In this document: positions 1-12,700 of the stretch, piece after piece | How the letters are laid out: each line of letters starts with the position of its first letter | Numbering within the stretch: position 1 is the first letter of the stretch | From: Haliscomenobacter hydrossis DSM 1100 | Lineage (GTDB): Bacteria; Bacteroidota; Bacteroidia; Chitinophagales; Saprospiraceae | Assembly (NCBI RefSeq): GCF_000212735.1 | Contig: NC_015510.1 | Span: 2,692,315 to 2,756,314 of the forward strand | Length of the DNA stretch: 64,000 nucleotides | Reading direction: 5' to 3' | The notes under the pieces: model-generated | What the model saw: only the letters and a program-made list of their open reading frames with translations | Told to the model about the DNA's origin: nothing | The model's database searches: none | Position numbers and translations under genes: made by a program

Positions 1-675
1 CTTGCCTGGCCCTTTGTCCTGAATATTTTCCCAATAGATCTGCAAATCATCAGAAGCAGGGACTGGAAAAACGCGTAGCTTGTTGACAATGGACTCAAGG
101 TCCCTGGTTGAAGTTACCCGACTGGCACAATCTACACTGCTGTTTAGAATACCTGCAAAGGCATTGCCTCGGGCACCAAGCACCGTAATGTTTTGGGTGA
201 TGTTCAAGCGGTCGTTATTGACAACTTTGCGAACGATCTCGCTGTTGTTGTCCACCAATTCAATCTTGCCCACGCAGTCTTTGGATAAATTGACAAAAGT
301 GAAAAGGGGGACTTCCTCTCCCCGAGGGAAAGGAATTTTTTTTGTCCCCTTTTCATTGAGCGTGAAACAAACGAAATTGTAATCTTGGGCGGAGCCCGGG
401 CTTTCAACATAAGCATTGTCCGCCCAGGAAACTCCATCCACCAAACTAATAATACGACCTGCTAAAAATGACCTTTCAGTTGAATATTTTAGTACGACCT
501 GAATAGATGATACTGCATTTTGAGGGCTTGTCCAGGAGCTTTCCGGAACCATGCTGAGCAAGTAGGTTTGTTGATCTCCCAGCAAGGTCAGGTTGAATTT
601 CACCTGAGCCGAAGCGATTTGAACACTACCCCCTACGAACAGCATCAATACCGCAAATTTGAATAGACTCGACAT
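1..675 (-). CDS. Partial secreted protein with start of a T9SS sorting domain
   Basis: Open reading frame from ATG at 675 running off the left edge of the window (225 codons seen). The N-terminus is a clear signal peptide (MSSLFKFAVLMLFVGGS followed by a SVQIASAQ cleavage region). The body is beta-rich and looks like a cohesin-like domain (inference from pattern only). The last visible residues, LRVFPVPASDDLQIYW, match the opening of a Bacteroidota type A T9SS C-terminal sorting domain, so the protein probably ends about 60-70 residues beyond the edge. It lies 104 bp downstream of giant 1 on the same strand, separated by a hairpin. Likely exported by Sec and T9SS and attached to or released from the surface; its specific role is unknown. 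Confidence 0.8.
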   Translation of the reverse strand, partial: MSSLFKFAVLMLFVGGSVQIASAQVKFNLTLLGDQQTYLLSMVPESSWTSPQNAVSSIQVVLKYSTERSFLAGRIISLVDGVSWADNAYVESPGSAQDYNFVCFTLNEKGTKKIPFPRGEEVPLFTFVNLSKDCVGKIELVDNNSEIVRKVVNNDRLNITQNITVLGARGNAFAGILNSSVDCASRVTSTRDLESIVNKLRVFPVPASDDLQIYWENIQDKGPGK

Positions 676-727
676 GTTTTTTCTTTTTGATGTTTGATAA
701 TGCATTCGAAAAGATTTACTTGTGGAG

Positions 728-771
728 ACCCTGTCCGGCTGCAATTCCATTGAATTGAGGCCAGACAGGGT
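728..771 (-). terminator. Hairpin after giant 1
   Basis: Inverted repeat with arms ACCCTGTCCGGC and GCCAGACAGGGT (one mismatch), 8 bp beyond the stop of giant 1. The loop contains a second small inverted repeat, CAATTC/GAATTG. No long T tract follows on the minus strand, so it may be a weak terminator or an RNA-stabilising 3' hairpin. Confidence 0.5.
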
Positions 772-779
772 AATCCAAC

Positions 780-3700
780 TTATTTAGGTATCTGTTCGTA
801 AACTACAAATATGGGTAGGGCATTTGCGTTATCCGGGAAAAGTGACACGGTAAAGAATGCCACATCCGTATCGGCATTGTCGCCCTGGTAAATCACTTTA
901 CCATCCATGTTGGCATCAGCCCGGTTGTACACTGATGCTACGATGTGTACGGGTAGAACGCCAATGTTGTTTGTTGAATCCAAGAGTACGACAAAGTAAG
1001 CTTCTTCCACATCAGCAGCAGGCCCTTGATAGATGACCCGGTCGCCAGAATGTGGATCAGGTAGTGCTTCGGTATTGGCCATATTGCCTGCCCAAAGTGC
1101 ACGTTTATTGCCCGCAAAACTCTGCTGTGCGTGATCCGAACCTCGAGCTCCAGCAATCTTATAGTTGGTGGTGATGCCAGAGGTAAAGTCAATCACGGCA
1201 GGCGTTGTAGTCATGGCAATTGAGGCTGCAGACATTACCCCGAGGTGGTTGCGGTGCTTAACAGAAACGTAGTAGCTGTTGACCGCCGCGCCAGTGAAGA
1301 AGAGTGGCGAGCTTCCATCCGTATCTACGATGTCCCCATCCCGTTGTACCAATGCAGCACGTTTGTACAGCACCGTAGCAGGATTGTTTTTGTCACGCAG
1401 TTCCACCAAGACCCAGTCTACGATGGCATTGGCACCCGTGGTTGCAAACACTGTTGCGTTGACGGATTCTGTACCATTGTAATTGTAGTCGGTCAGGGTA
1501 TTGTAAGGTTGATTCAGCGGAATCAAGTTCTTCTTGCGCAAGCTGTCGTGCATCATACCGGTCAACTCATCGTAAGCACCACCCAGGAAGACCTTAGCGG
1601 CGAGAGACAGCCCACAAGAAACGGGATCACAAGGATCGAGTGGGTTGCTGGTTCCTGTAGGTACAGCGGTGGTTAATGGATCATCCACACCAGTGGTTTC
1701 TTCCTGGTCGGTCAAGCCATCGTTATCGCTGTCGTTGTCCTGGAAGTTCGGCAGGTTATCGTTGTCAGTGTCGGGTATGGGTAGCACAGTGCCTCCGTTA
1801 TCGGGATCAACTGTATTGGCCAAACCGTCGCCATCGGTATCCGCTGGGTTGTCTAACTTACCATCGTTGTTGGTATCGGTACCACCTGCTTCCACGATGT
1901 CCTTGATGCCGTCGGCATCGCTGTCCAGATCGAGGTAGTCGGGGGTGCCATCGTTGTCGGTATCACCGTTGTTTTGCGCAGTAGCGTTTTCAACCGCGTT
2001 GGGAATTCCATCGTTGTCGGCATCGGTATCTAAGCCATTGTGGACTCCATCGCCGTCTGAATCAAGTGGGTCACTCAAATCAGGTGTACCATCGTTGTCC
2101 ACGTCGGGCAAGGTGTAGACACCAGCTACCAGTGTACCTTGTTCGGTAGTGTCGGGGATACCGTCACCATCATCATCGGTATCGGTGGCGTTGGGTGTAC
2201 CATCGTTGTCCGTATCCAGTGGTTTGGAATCGGTGATGTCGGAAATGCCGTCACCATCATCATCTGGATCGGTCGCATTGTTGATGCCATCATTGTCCGT
2301 ATCGAGTGGTTTGGGATCTTGCGCATCGCTCAGGCCGTCACCATCGTCATCGGTATCGGTGAGGTCTGGAATACCGTCACCATCAGTATCAATTGCATCG
2401 ATCAAATCGGGGCGGCCATCATTGTCGCTATCGGGCAGGGTGTATACCCCAGCTACCAGCGAACCTTGCTCGGTACTGTCAGGGATGCCGTCACCATCGT
2501 CGTCGGTATCGGTAGCGTTGGGTGTGCCATCGTTATCGGTATCCAATTGTTGTCCAGCTGTTTCCGCCGTATCCAGGATGCCATCGCCATCGTCATCGGG
2601 GTCGGTCGCATTATTGATGCCATCGTTGTCCGTATCCAATGGTTTCGGATCTTGATCATCGCTCAGGCCGTCACCATCGTCATCGGTATCGGTTACATCG
2701 GGTGTACCGTCGCCGTCGGTGTCGAGCGGATCGGCCAAATCAGGTAGGCCATCGCCGTCACTATCGGGCAGGGTATACACACCAGCTACCAGTGGTCCTT
2801 GTTCAACGGTATCGGGAATCGAGTCGTTGTCGTCATCCGGATCCGTGGCGTTGGGCGTTCCATCGTTGTCGGTGTCCAAACGTGCGGCAGGCACTTCGGT
2901 TGCATCGGCAATGCCGTCACCATCGTCATCGGTATCGGTGGCATTGTTGATGCCATCGTTGTCCGTGTCCAGCGGTTTTGGGTCTTGTGCGTCAGCAATG
3001 CCATCTGCGTCGTCGTCCGTATCCACGACATCTGGGAGCGTGTCGCCATCGGTGTCGAGCGGATCAGCTAAATCAGGCACTCCGTCGTTGTCGCTATCGG
3101 GCAGGGTGTACACACCAGCTACCAGCGTACCTTGCTCAGTAGTATCAGGGATACCGTCACCATCGTCATCGGTATCGGTGGCGTTGGGCGTACCATCATT
3201 ATCGGTATCCAATTGTTGACCAGCCGTTTCCGCGGTATCCAGGATGCCGTCTCCGTCATCATCAGGATCTGTGGCGTTGGGCGTACCGTCGTTGTCGGTA
3301 TCCAATGGTTTTGGATCTTGCGCATCGCTCAAGCCGTCGCCGTCATCGTCGGTGTCGCTTACATCGGGTATACCATCGCCGTCGGTATCGAGGGAATCCG
3401 CCAGATCAGGAATACCGTCGTTGTCGCTGTCGGGTAGGGTGTACACACCAGCTACCAAAGTACCTTGTTCGGTGGTATCGGGGATGTTGTCACCGTCGTC
3501 ATCGGGATCCGTTGCGTTGGGCGTACCATCGTTGTCCGTATCCAATTGTTGACCAGGGGTCTCTGCCGTATCCAGGATGCCGTCGCCGTCATCATCGGGA
3601 TCCGTGGCGTTGGGTGTACCATCGTTGTCGGTGTCCAATGGTTTTGGATCTTGCGCATCGCTCAAGCCGTCGCCGTCATCGTCGGTGTCGGTTAAGTCAG

Positions 3701-6700
3701 GTGTACCATCGCCGTCGGTATCGAGTGGATCGGCCAAATCTGGAATACCATCGCTGTCAACATCAGGCAGGGTGTACACACCAGCTACCAAGGTACCTTG
3801 TTCGGTGGTATCGGGAATGCCGTCACCATCGTCATCGGGATCCGTAGCGTTGGGTGTACCGTCGTTGTCGGTATCCAATTGTTGACCAGGGGTCTCAGCC
3901 GTATCCAGGATGCCGTCGCCGTCGTCATCGGGATCCGTGGCATTGGGTGTACCATCGTTGTCGGTGTCCAATGGTTTTGGATCTTGCGCATCGCTCAAGC
4001 CGTCGCCATCATCATCCGTGTCAGCTATATCAGGGGTGCCGTCGCCGTCGGTATCCAGTGGATCAGCCAAATCGGGCACGCCATCGTTGTCAACATCAGG
4101 CAGGGTGTACACACCGGCTACCAGGGTACCTTGTTCGGTGGTATCAGGAATGTTGTCGCCGTCGTCATCGGGATCCGTGGCGTTGGGTGTACCATCGTTG
4201 TCCGTATCCAATTGTTGACCAGCCGTTTCCCCAGTGTCTAGGATGCCATCACCGTCATCATCAGGATCCGTGGCGTTGGGCGTACCGTCGTTGTCGGTGT
4301 CCAGTGGTTTTGGATCTTGCGCATCGCTCAAGCCGTCGCCGTCATCGTCGGTGTCAGTCAGGTCAGGAGTGCCATCGCCGTCGGTATCGAGTGGATCAGC
4401 CAAATCGGGCACGCCATCGTTGTCAACATCAGGCAGTGTGTACACACCGGCTACCAGGGTACCTTGTTCGGTGGTATCAGGAATGTTGTCACCGTCGTCA
4501 TCGGGATCCGTGGCGTTGGGCGTACCATCGTTGTCCGTATCCAATTGTTGACCAGGGGTCTCAGCCGTATCCAGGATGCCATCGCCATCGTCATCGGGAT
4601 CCGTGGCGTTATTGATGCCGTCGTTGTCCGTATCCAATGGTTTTGGATCTTCGGTATCGGTAAGGCCGTCGCCGTCATCATCCGTGTCGGCCACATCAGG
4701 GGTACCGTCGCCGTCCGTATCAAGTTGATCTGCCAAGTCAGGAATACCATCGTTGTCAACATCAGGCAGGGTATACACACCAGCTACTAGCGTACCTTGT
4801 TCAACGGTATCGGGGATGCCGTCGCCGTCATCATCCGTATCTGTAGCGTTGGGGGTACCATCGTTGTCGGTATCCAATTGTTGACCAAGGGTTTCCGCGG
4901 CATCCAGGATGCCATCGCCGTCGTCGTCCGTATCCGTATCGTTGGGTGTACCGTCGTTGTCGGTGTCCAGTGGTTTTGGATCTTGCGCATCGGTAAGGCC
5001 ATCGCCATCGTCATCAGTGTCGGTCATATCAGGTGTGCCATCACCGTCAGTGTCCAATTGATCCGCCAAATCGGGAATGCCATCGTTGTCAACATCTGGT
5101 AGGGTGTATACACCAGCTACAAGCGTACCCTGTTCAATGGTATCGGGGATGCCGTCGCCGTCATCATCCGTATCCGTGGCATTGGGCGTTCCATCGTTGT
5201 CGGTATCCAATTGTTGACCAGGGGTCTCTACTGTATCCAGGATGCCATCACCGTCGTCGTCGGTATCCGTTACATTGGGTGTACCATCGTTGTCCGTATC
5301 CAATGGATGCGGATCTTGTGCATCGGCTATCCCATCATTGTCATCATCCAAATCGTTGACATCGGGTGTACCGTCGCCATCAATATCGGGGGCAGGTAAA
5401 CCACCAAAAGCCGCAGGTTGGGTGTCAAGACCACTATTGTTGGCTACACCATCACCATCAGGATCGCTTGGGCTGTCTACCCGACCGTCGTTGTTGCCGT
5501 CTAAGGAACCATGACCAGCTTCAAGGATGTCATTCAATCCATCGTTGTCACTGTCTGGATCGGTATAATCGGGGCTGTCTGTTGCATCCGTGTTCACGGG
5601 CAGTGGATCAGCAGCATCACCAATCAGGGCATCATTGCCATCGGCGCTGTCGCGGATTCCATCACCATCGGTATCGGGGCCATCCACTACACCATCGTTG
5701 TTGGCATCGGCAAGGCCTGGAACACCTCCTTCGATTAGATCAGAAACGGAGTCATTGTCACTGTCCAGATCATAAGGATTGGCTTTGCCATCGGTATCGG
5801 AATCCACGGGCGTCAGACCAGCAGGAACCGGACGACCTTGTGCATCCGGGGTACCATCGGCCATGCCGTTGTTGTTGGCATCGGTGCCGCCAGCTTCACG
5901 TACGTCGTTGATGCCGTCGTTGTCGCTGTCGAGGTCGAGGCGGTTGGGAATACCATCTCCATCCGTATCACAGGATGCGGAGGCAATGCTACAAACCGCG
6001 TCTTCTACACTATTTAAGATACCATCATTATCGGCGTCCAGATCGTTGACGTCGGAAGTTCCATCGCCATCTACATCTGGTGCAGGTAAGCCACCATAAC
6101 CCGTTGGCGCTGTGTCCAGGCCAGCATTGTTGGCTACACCATCACCATCGGCATCCGTTGGGCTATCTACACGACCGTCGTTGTTGGTATCGAGCGGACC
6201 GTGACCCCCTTCGGCGATGTCTTTCACCCCGTCGTTGTCACTGTCCAAATCCGTATAATTCGGGCTATCCGTACCATCGGTATTTGTAGGAAGTGGATCG
6301 GAAGCGTCTCCAAAGGCAGTATCAATTCCATCGGCGCTGTCGCGAATACCATCGCTATCGGCATCTGGGCCATCGACTACACCGTTGTTGTCTGCGTCGA
6401 TTAAACCAGGTAAGCCACTTTCAACGAGATCCGAAATGGCGTCGTTGTCACTGTCGAGGTCGTACGGATTTAATTTGCTATCAGAATCGGAATCGGGTGG
6501 GGTCAGGCCAGCAGGCACCGGAGCTCCCTGTCCGTTCGGGGTGCCATCGGCGATGCCATTGTTGTCGGCGTCTGTACCACCAGCTTCACGTACGTCGTTG
6601 ATGCCATCGTTGTCACTATCGAGGTCGAGGCGGTTGGGAATGCCGTCCACATCGGAGTCACAGGCCGCAGAAGATGGGCTACAAGCGCTTTCTTCCACCG

Positions 6701-9700
6701 TATCAAGAATGCCGTCATTGTCGTCATCCAAGTCATTGGAATCAGGCGTCCCATCGCCGTCCAGGTCGGGAGAAGACAGACCACCAAAGGCAGCAGGCTG
6801 GCTATCCAAACCACCATTGTTGGCAATACCATCGCCATCAGGATCGGATGGGCTGTCTACGCGGCCATCACCGTTGCCGTCGAGGCTACCGCGGCCAATT
6901 TCGCCAATATCGAAAATGCCGTTGTTGTTGCTATCGGTGTCAATGTAATCAGGATTGTCGGTGCCATCGAGGTTGGCCGGAAGTGGATCCGTAGCGTCCC
7001 CAAAAGCGGCATCATCGGCATCGGCACTATCGCGAATCCCATCCAAGTCGGCATCAGGGCCATCCACTACACCATTGTCATCGGCGTCAATGAGACCTGG
7101 TTGTCCACCCTCAATGAGGTCAGAGATACCATCATTGTCGCTATCCAAGTCATAAGGATTGCGCTTGGTATCGCCGTCGGTATCGGCAGCGGTCAAACCA
7201 GCGGGCACGGGGCGGCCTTGACCGTCGGGTGTCCCATCGGCGATGCCGTTGTTGTTGGCATCGGTACCTCCGGCTTCACGTACGTCGTTGAGTCCGTCGT
7301 TGTCGGAATCGAGATCGAGGCGGTTCGGGATGCCGTCGCCATCGGTATCGCAACCTGTAGAAGCGGTACCACAAGCGGCGTTTTCAAGAGCATCCAGGAT
7401 GCCGTCGTTGTCGTCGTCGAGGTCGCTGCTATCCGGAGCGCCGTCACCGTCGTTGTCTGGAACTGGCAGGCCACCAAAGGCAGCGGGTTGGGTATCCAAA
7501 TCCCCCTGGTTGGCAATACCATCGCCATCAGGATCAGCGGTGTTGTCTACCCGGCCATCGTTGTCCGTATCTAGTGGGCCATAACCTGCTTCGGTAATAT
7601 CAGAAGTGCCATTGTTGTTGCTATCGGTATCGATGTAATCGGGTGTATCGAGGCCATCGGTATTGACGGGTTGAGGGTCAGAGGCATCTCCAAAAGCAGC
7701 ATCGTTGCCGTCCGCACTATCGCGGATCCCATCGCTGTCGGTGTCTGGACCATCCACTACCCCGTTGTTATCGGCATCAATCAATCCAGGAGTGCCACTT
7801 TCCACGAGGTCAGCAATGCCGTCGTTGTCACTGTCCAGATCGTATGGATTAGACTTGCTGTCGAGATCCGTGTCCGGTGGGGTGAGGCCACCCGCCACGG
7901 GGCTACCTTGTCCATTTGGTGATCCGTCAGCAATACCATTGCCATCGCTGTCGGTTCCGCCAGCTTCCCGCACGTCGTTGATGCCGTCGTTGTCGCTGTC
8001 GAGGTCGAGGCGGTTGACGATGCCATCACCATCGGTATCACAACTTTGGGCAGCAGGGCTACATGCAGCTGCTTCGATGTTGTCCAGGATGCCGTCGTTG
8101 TCGTCATCGAGGTCATCTACATCGGCAACGCCGTCGCCGTCGCCATCAGGTGTGGGTAGACCACCAAAACCACCGGGAAGAATATCCAAGCCACCATTGT
8201 TGGCGATACCATCGCCATCAGGGTCGGTAGGACTGTCTACTTTGCCGTCGTTGTTGCCATCCAAATCGGCGTGGCCACCTTCCGCGATGTCAAATACTCC
8301 ATTGTTGTTGCTGTCTGCATCGATGTAATCGGGGGTATCTAAACCATCGGTATTGACGGGCAGTGGATCACTTACATCTCCAGTGCCCGTTGGGTTGCCA
8401 TCCGCGCTGTCGCGAATGCCATCACCGTCGGTATCGGGGCCATCGACTACCCCATTGTTGTCGGCATCAGCAATACCCGTTGCTCCGCTTTCCACGAGGT
8501 CAGAAATGCCATCATTGTCGCTGTCGAGGTCGTAAGGATTGGTTTTGCCGTCGCCGTCGGTATCTGCTGGGGTAAGGCCAGCAGGTACAGGGCGACCTTG
8601 CCCATCGGGGGTGCCATCGGCGATGCCATCATTGTCGGCATCGGTTCCTCCGGCTTCCCGTACGTCGTTGATGCCGTCGTTGTCGCTGTCGAGATCAAGG
8701 CGGTTGGGAATACCGTCGCCATCAGAATCGGCAGTGGTTTCTACTGTATCCAGGATGCCATCATTGTCATCGTCCAAATCACTGGCATCGGGGGTTCCAT
8801 CGCCATCCACATCGGGCAGCGGTAGACCGCCAAAGGTTGCAGGCTGGGTGTCCAGTCCGCTGTTGTTGGCAATTCCATCGCCATCGGTGTCGGTGGGGCT
8901 GTCCACTTTGCCATCTGCGTTGCCATCCAGGTTGTAGTATCCAGCTTCTACGATGTCAAAAATGCCGTCATCGTCGCTGTCGGTATCCAAATAATCTGGA
9001 TTGTCGGGTGCCCCATCGGTATTGACGGGTAGTGGGTCGGAGGCGTCACCGAAAGCGGTATCGGTAGCGTCCGCGCTGTCGCGGATGCCGTCGCTGTCGG
9101 CATCAGGCCCATCGACCACACCATTGTCATCTGCATCGACCAGCCCCGTTTGGCCACTTTCGACGAGGTCAGAAACCCCATCATTGTCGCTATCGAGGTC
9201 GTAAGGATTGGTTTTGGTGTCGCCATCGGAATCGGCAGGAGTGAGTCCCGCAGGTACAGGGCGACCTTGCCCATCGGGCACGCCATCAGCGATGCCATCG
9301 CCATTGTTATCGGTTCCACCGGCTTCACGCACGTCATTAATGCCGTCGTTGTCGCTGTCGAGATCGAGGAAGTTCGGGATGCCATCACCGTCGGTATCAA
9401 CGGTGCTTTCAATGGCATCCAGGATACCGTCATTGTCATCGTCAAGGTCATTGGCATCGGGTACACCGTCGTTGTCAACATCTGGAGCGGACAGGCCACC
9501 GAAGGCGGCAGGCTGGGTATCCAAACCGCCATTGTTGGCGATGCCATCGCCGTCTGGGTCGCTTGGACTGTCTACTTGACCATCGTTGTTGGCGTCCAAA
9601 GTAGGATTGCCAGCTTCGGCTATGTCAAACAGGCCATCGTTGTCACTGTCCAAATCAATATAATCGGGGGTATCTGTGCCATCAAGATTGGCGGGTTGTG

Positions 9701-12700
9701 AATCAGCAGCATCCCCAAAAGCAGCATCGTTGCCATCGGCGCTGTCGCGAATACCGTCGCCGTCTGCGTCGGGCCCATCTACCACGCCATTGTTGTCGGC
9801 GTCGGCAAGGGCGCCCATCATCCCACTTTCCACCAGATCAGACACACCGTCGTTGTCGCTGTCGAGGTCGTAAGGGTTCTTTTTACCGTCGGCATCCGTA
9901 TCAGCAGGATTTAGCCCGACAGGTACCGGGCGACCCTGCACATCAGGAGTGCCATCGGCAATGCCATTGTTGTTGGCGTCGGTGCCGCCCGCTTCACGAA
10001 CGTCGTTGATGCCGTCGTTGTCGCTGTCAAGATCAAGGCGGTTGGGAATGCCGTCGCCATCCGTGTCGCAACCTGAAACGGATGGACTACAAGCACTGGC
10101 TTCGGTGGTATCGAGGATGCCATCGTTGTCATCGTCCAGGTCATCGGAGTCCAGTACACCATCGTTGTCATTATCGGGTGCAGCGAGGCCACCGAAAGCA
10201 GCGGGTTGAGCATCCAAGCCCCCATTGTCAGCGATACCATCGCCATCAACGTCAGTTGGGCTATCTACCCGGCCATCATTGTTGCCATCCAAGGCGCCGT
10301 AACCCGCTTCAGCGATGTCTTTGGTGCCATTGTTATCGCTGTCGACGTCAATGTAATCGGGCGTATCGGTAGCGTCGGTATTCACAGGAAGCGGATCGGA
10401 GGTGTCGCCAAAAGTGGTATCCGTGCCATCTGCACTGTCCTGGATGCCATCGCCATCGGCGTCGGGGCCGTCTACTACACCATTGTTGTCGATATCGGTA
10501 AGCCCGGGAGTACCATTTTCAACGAGGTCAGAAATGGCGTCGTTGTCGCTATCCAAGTCGTAAGGGTTCTTTTTGCCATCCGCATCGGTATCAGCAGGGT
10601 TAAGTCCGGCGGGAACCGGGCGGCCCTGACCGTCGGGAGAGCCATCGGCGATGCCATTGTTGTCAGCATCGGTGCCCCCTGCTTCACGCACATCGTTGAT
10701 GCCGTCGTTGTCGCTGTCGAGGTCGAGGTTATTGGGAATGCCATCACCATCTACATCGGCTGTTGTTTCGATCGAATCGAGGATGCCATCGTTGTCGTCG
10801 TCCAGGTCAAGGTTGTTGGGAACGCCGTCGGCGTCGTTATCGGGTGCCCGCAAGCCCCCAAAACCGCCTGCCTGGGTATCCAAGCCGCCGTTGTTGGCGA
10901 TGCCGTCGCCTTCAGGGTCGGTGGGGCTATCTACGCGTCCGTCGTTATTGCCATCGAGAGAACCGCGTCCGATTTCTTTGATGTCGTTGATGCCATCGTT
11001 GTCACTGTCGACGTCCGTGTAGTCTGGGTTATCGGTGCCATCCGTGTTGACAGGAGCAGGATCGGAAACGTCGCCAAAAGCGGTATCGATGCCATCGGCA
11101 CTGTCTTGAATGCCATCGGCATCGGCATCTGGGCCATCTACCACGCCATTGTTGTTGGCGTCGATGAGGCCAGGATGGCCACTTTCAACGAGGTCAGAAA
11201 TGGCATCGTTGTCGCTATCCAGGTCGTAAGGATTGGCTTTGCCATCGGCATCCGTATCAGCAGGGTTGAGGCCAGCGGGTACCGGACGGCCTTGGCCATC
11301 GGGTGCTCCATCGGCGATGCCATCATTGTCGGCATCGATTCCTCCCGCTTCACGCACGTCGTTGATGCCGTCGTTGTCGCTGTCGAGATCGAGACTATTG
11401 GGAATGCCGTCGCCGTCGATGTCTGCTGTGGTTTCGACCGTGTCGAGAATTCCATCGTTGTCGTCATCCAAGTCTGCGGAGTCGGCAACGCCGTCACCAT
11501 CGCGGTCAGGGGCAGTAAGGCCACCGTAAGCAGCGGGTAAACCATCTAGGCCGCCGTTGTTGGCAATACCGTCATTGTCTGGATCGCTGGGGCTGTCTAC
11601 AAAACCATCGTTGTTGGCATCGAGGGCACCACGGCCTACTTCACGGATGTCTTTCAGGCCATCGTTGTCGCTGTCTGTATCGGCATAATCCGGGTTATCG
11701 GTGCCGTCGGTATTCGCGGGGGTTGGATCGGAAGCATCGCCTACCAGGGCATCGTTGCCGTCGGCGCTATCGCGGATGCCATCGTTGTCGGCGTCGGGGC
11801 CATCTACTACACCGTTGTTGTCGGCATCGATCAGGCCTGTTGCGCCACTTTCAGCGAGGTCAGAAATAGCGTCGTTGTCGCTATCCAGGTCATACGGATT
11901 GGCTTTGCCATCGGCATCGATATCCGCAGGTGTAAGTCCCGCAGGAACCGGACGACCTTGTGCATCCGCAATGCCATCGGCGATGCCATTGTTGTCGGCG
12001 TCGGTACCGCCGGCTTCCCGTACATCGTTGATGCCGTCGTTGTCGGAATCGAGGTCTAAACTGTTGATGATGCCATCTCCGTCGGAATCACAAGTGACAG
12101 CGGAGGGGCTACAAGCCGCTTCTTCCACGGTATCGAGGATTCCGTCGTTGTCGTCGTCCTGGTCGATGCTATCTGCTTTGCCATCGCCATCGGTGTCAGC
12201 AGAAGCCTGCACGGTAACATTGACCGTATTGGACATGACGGTTTTCGGCATAAAGCCAGAGCCATTCGATGGGATAACGACTGCAAAGTTTGGCACCACA
12301 TTATCGCCATTAGAAACATCAACCCCGGTGGTTTTTACTTTCACCTTGATGGATGAAGTACCTGTGGGGAGGTTCATCCCCATGATGCTGAGGATACCTT
12401 CGTTGGCGTAAGTATTCGTGGTACCGCCCAGGCTATTCACGAGTGAACCAGCGAGGTAGGTCAAACTGTCGGTCAGGTAGTCCTGGAAGTCGACTGTAAC
12501 TGCGCTACCGGTGGTGTTGTTGAAACTAAAGGTGTATTCCACATCCGTTCCTTTCGGTACCGAAGCGGCATCAGCCGATTTGGTTACGGTGAAGGTAGCG
12601 GTGGGGAACGGTTCGGCGACAATGGTTACTGGCGTTGGGTTGGCTGAGCCACTTTGTCCGGGATCGTCCGACTGGTAGGTATTTCCACTTCCCGTTACGG

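Noticed and set aside
10206-11540. Long plus-strand frame (444 codons) and many others opposite giant 1
   Set aside because: Mirror of the Asp/Asn/Gly-rich TSP3 repeats: antisense of GAY/GTN/GGN codons rarely gives stops. The product is a monotonous Ile/Val/Gly repeat with no start context.
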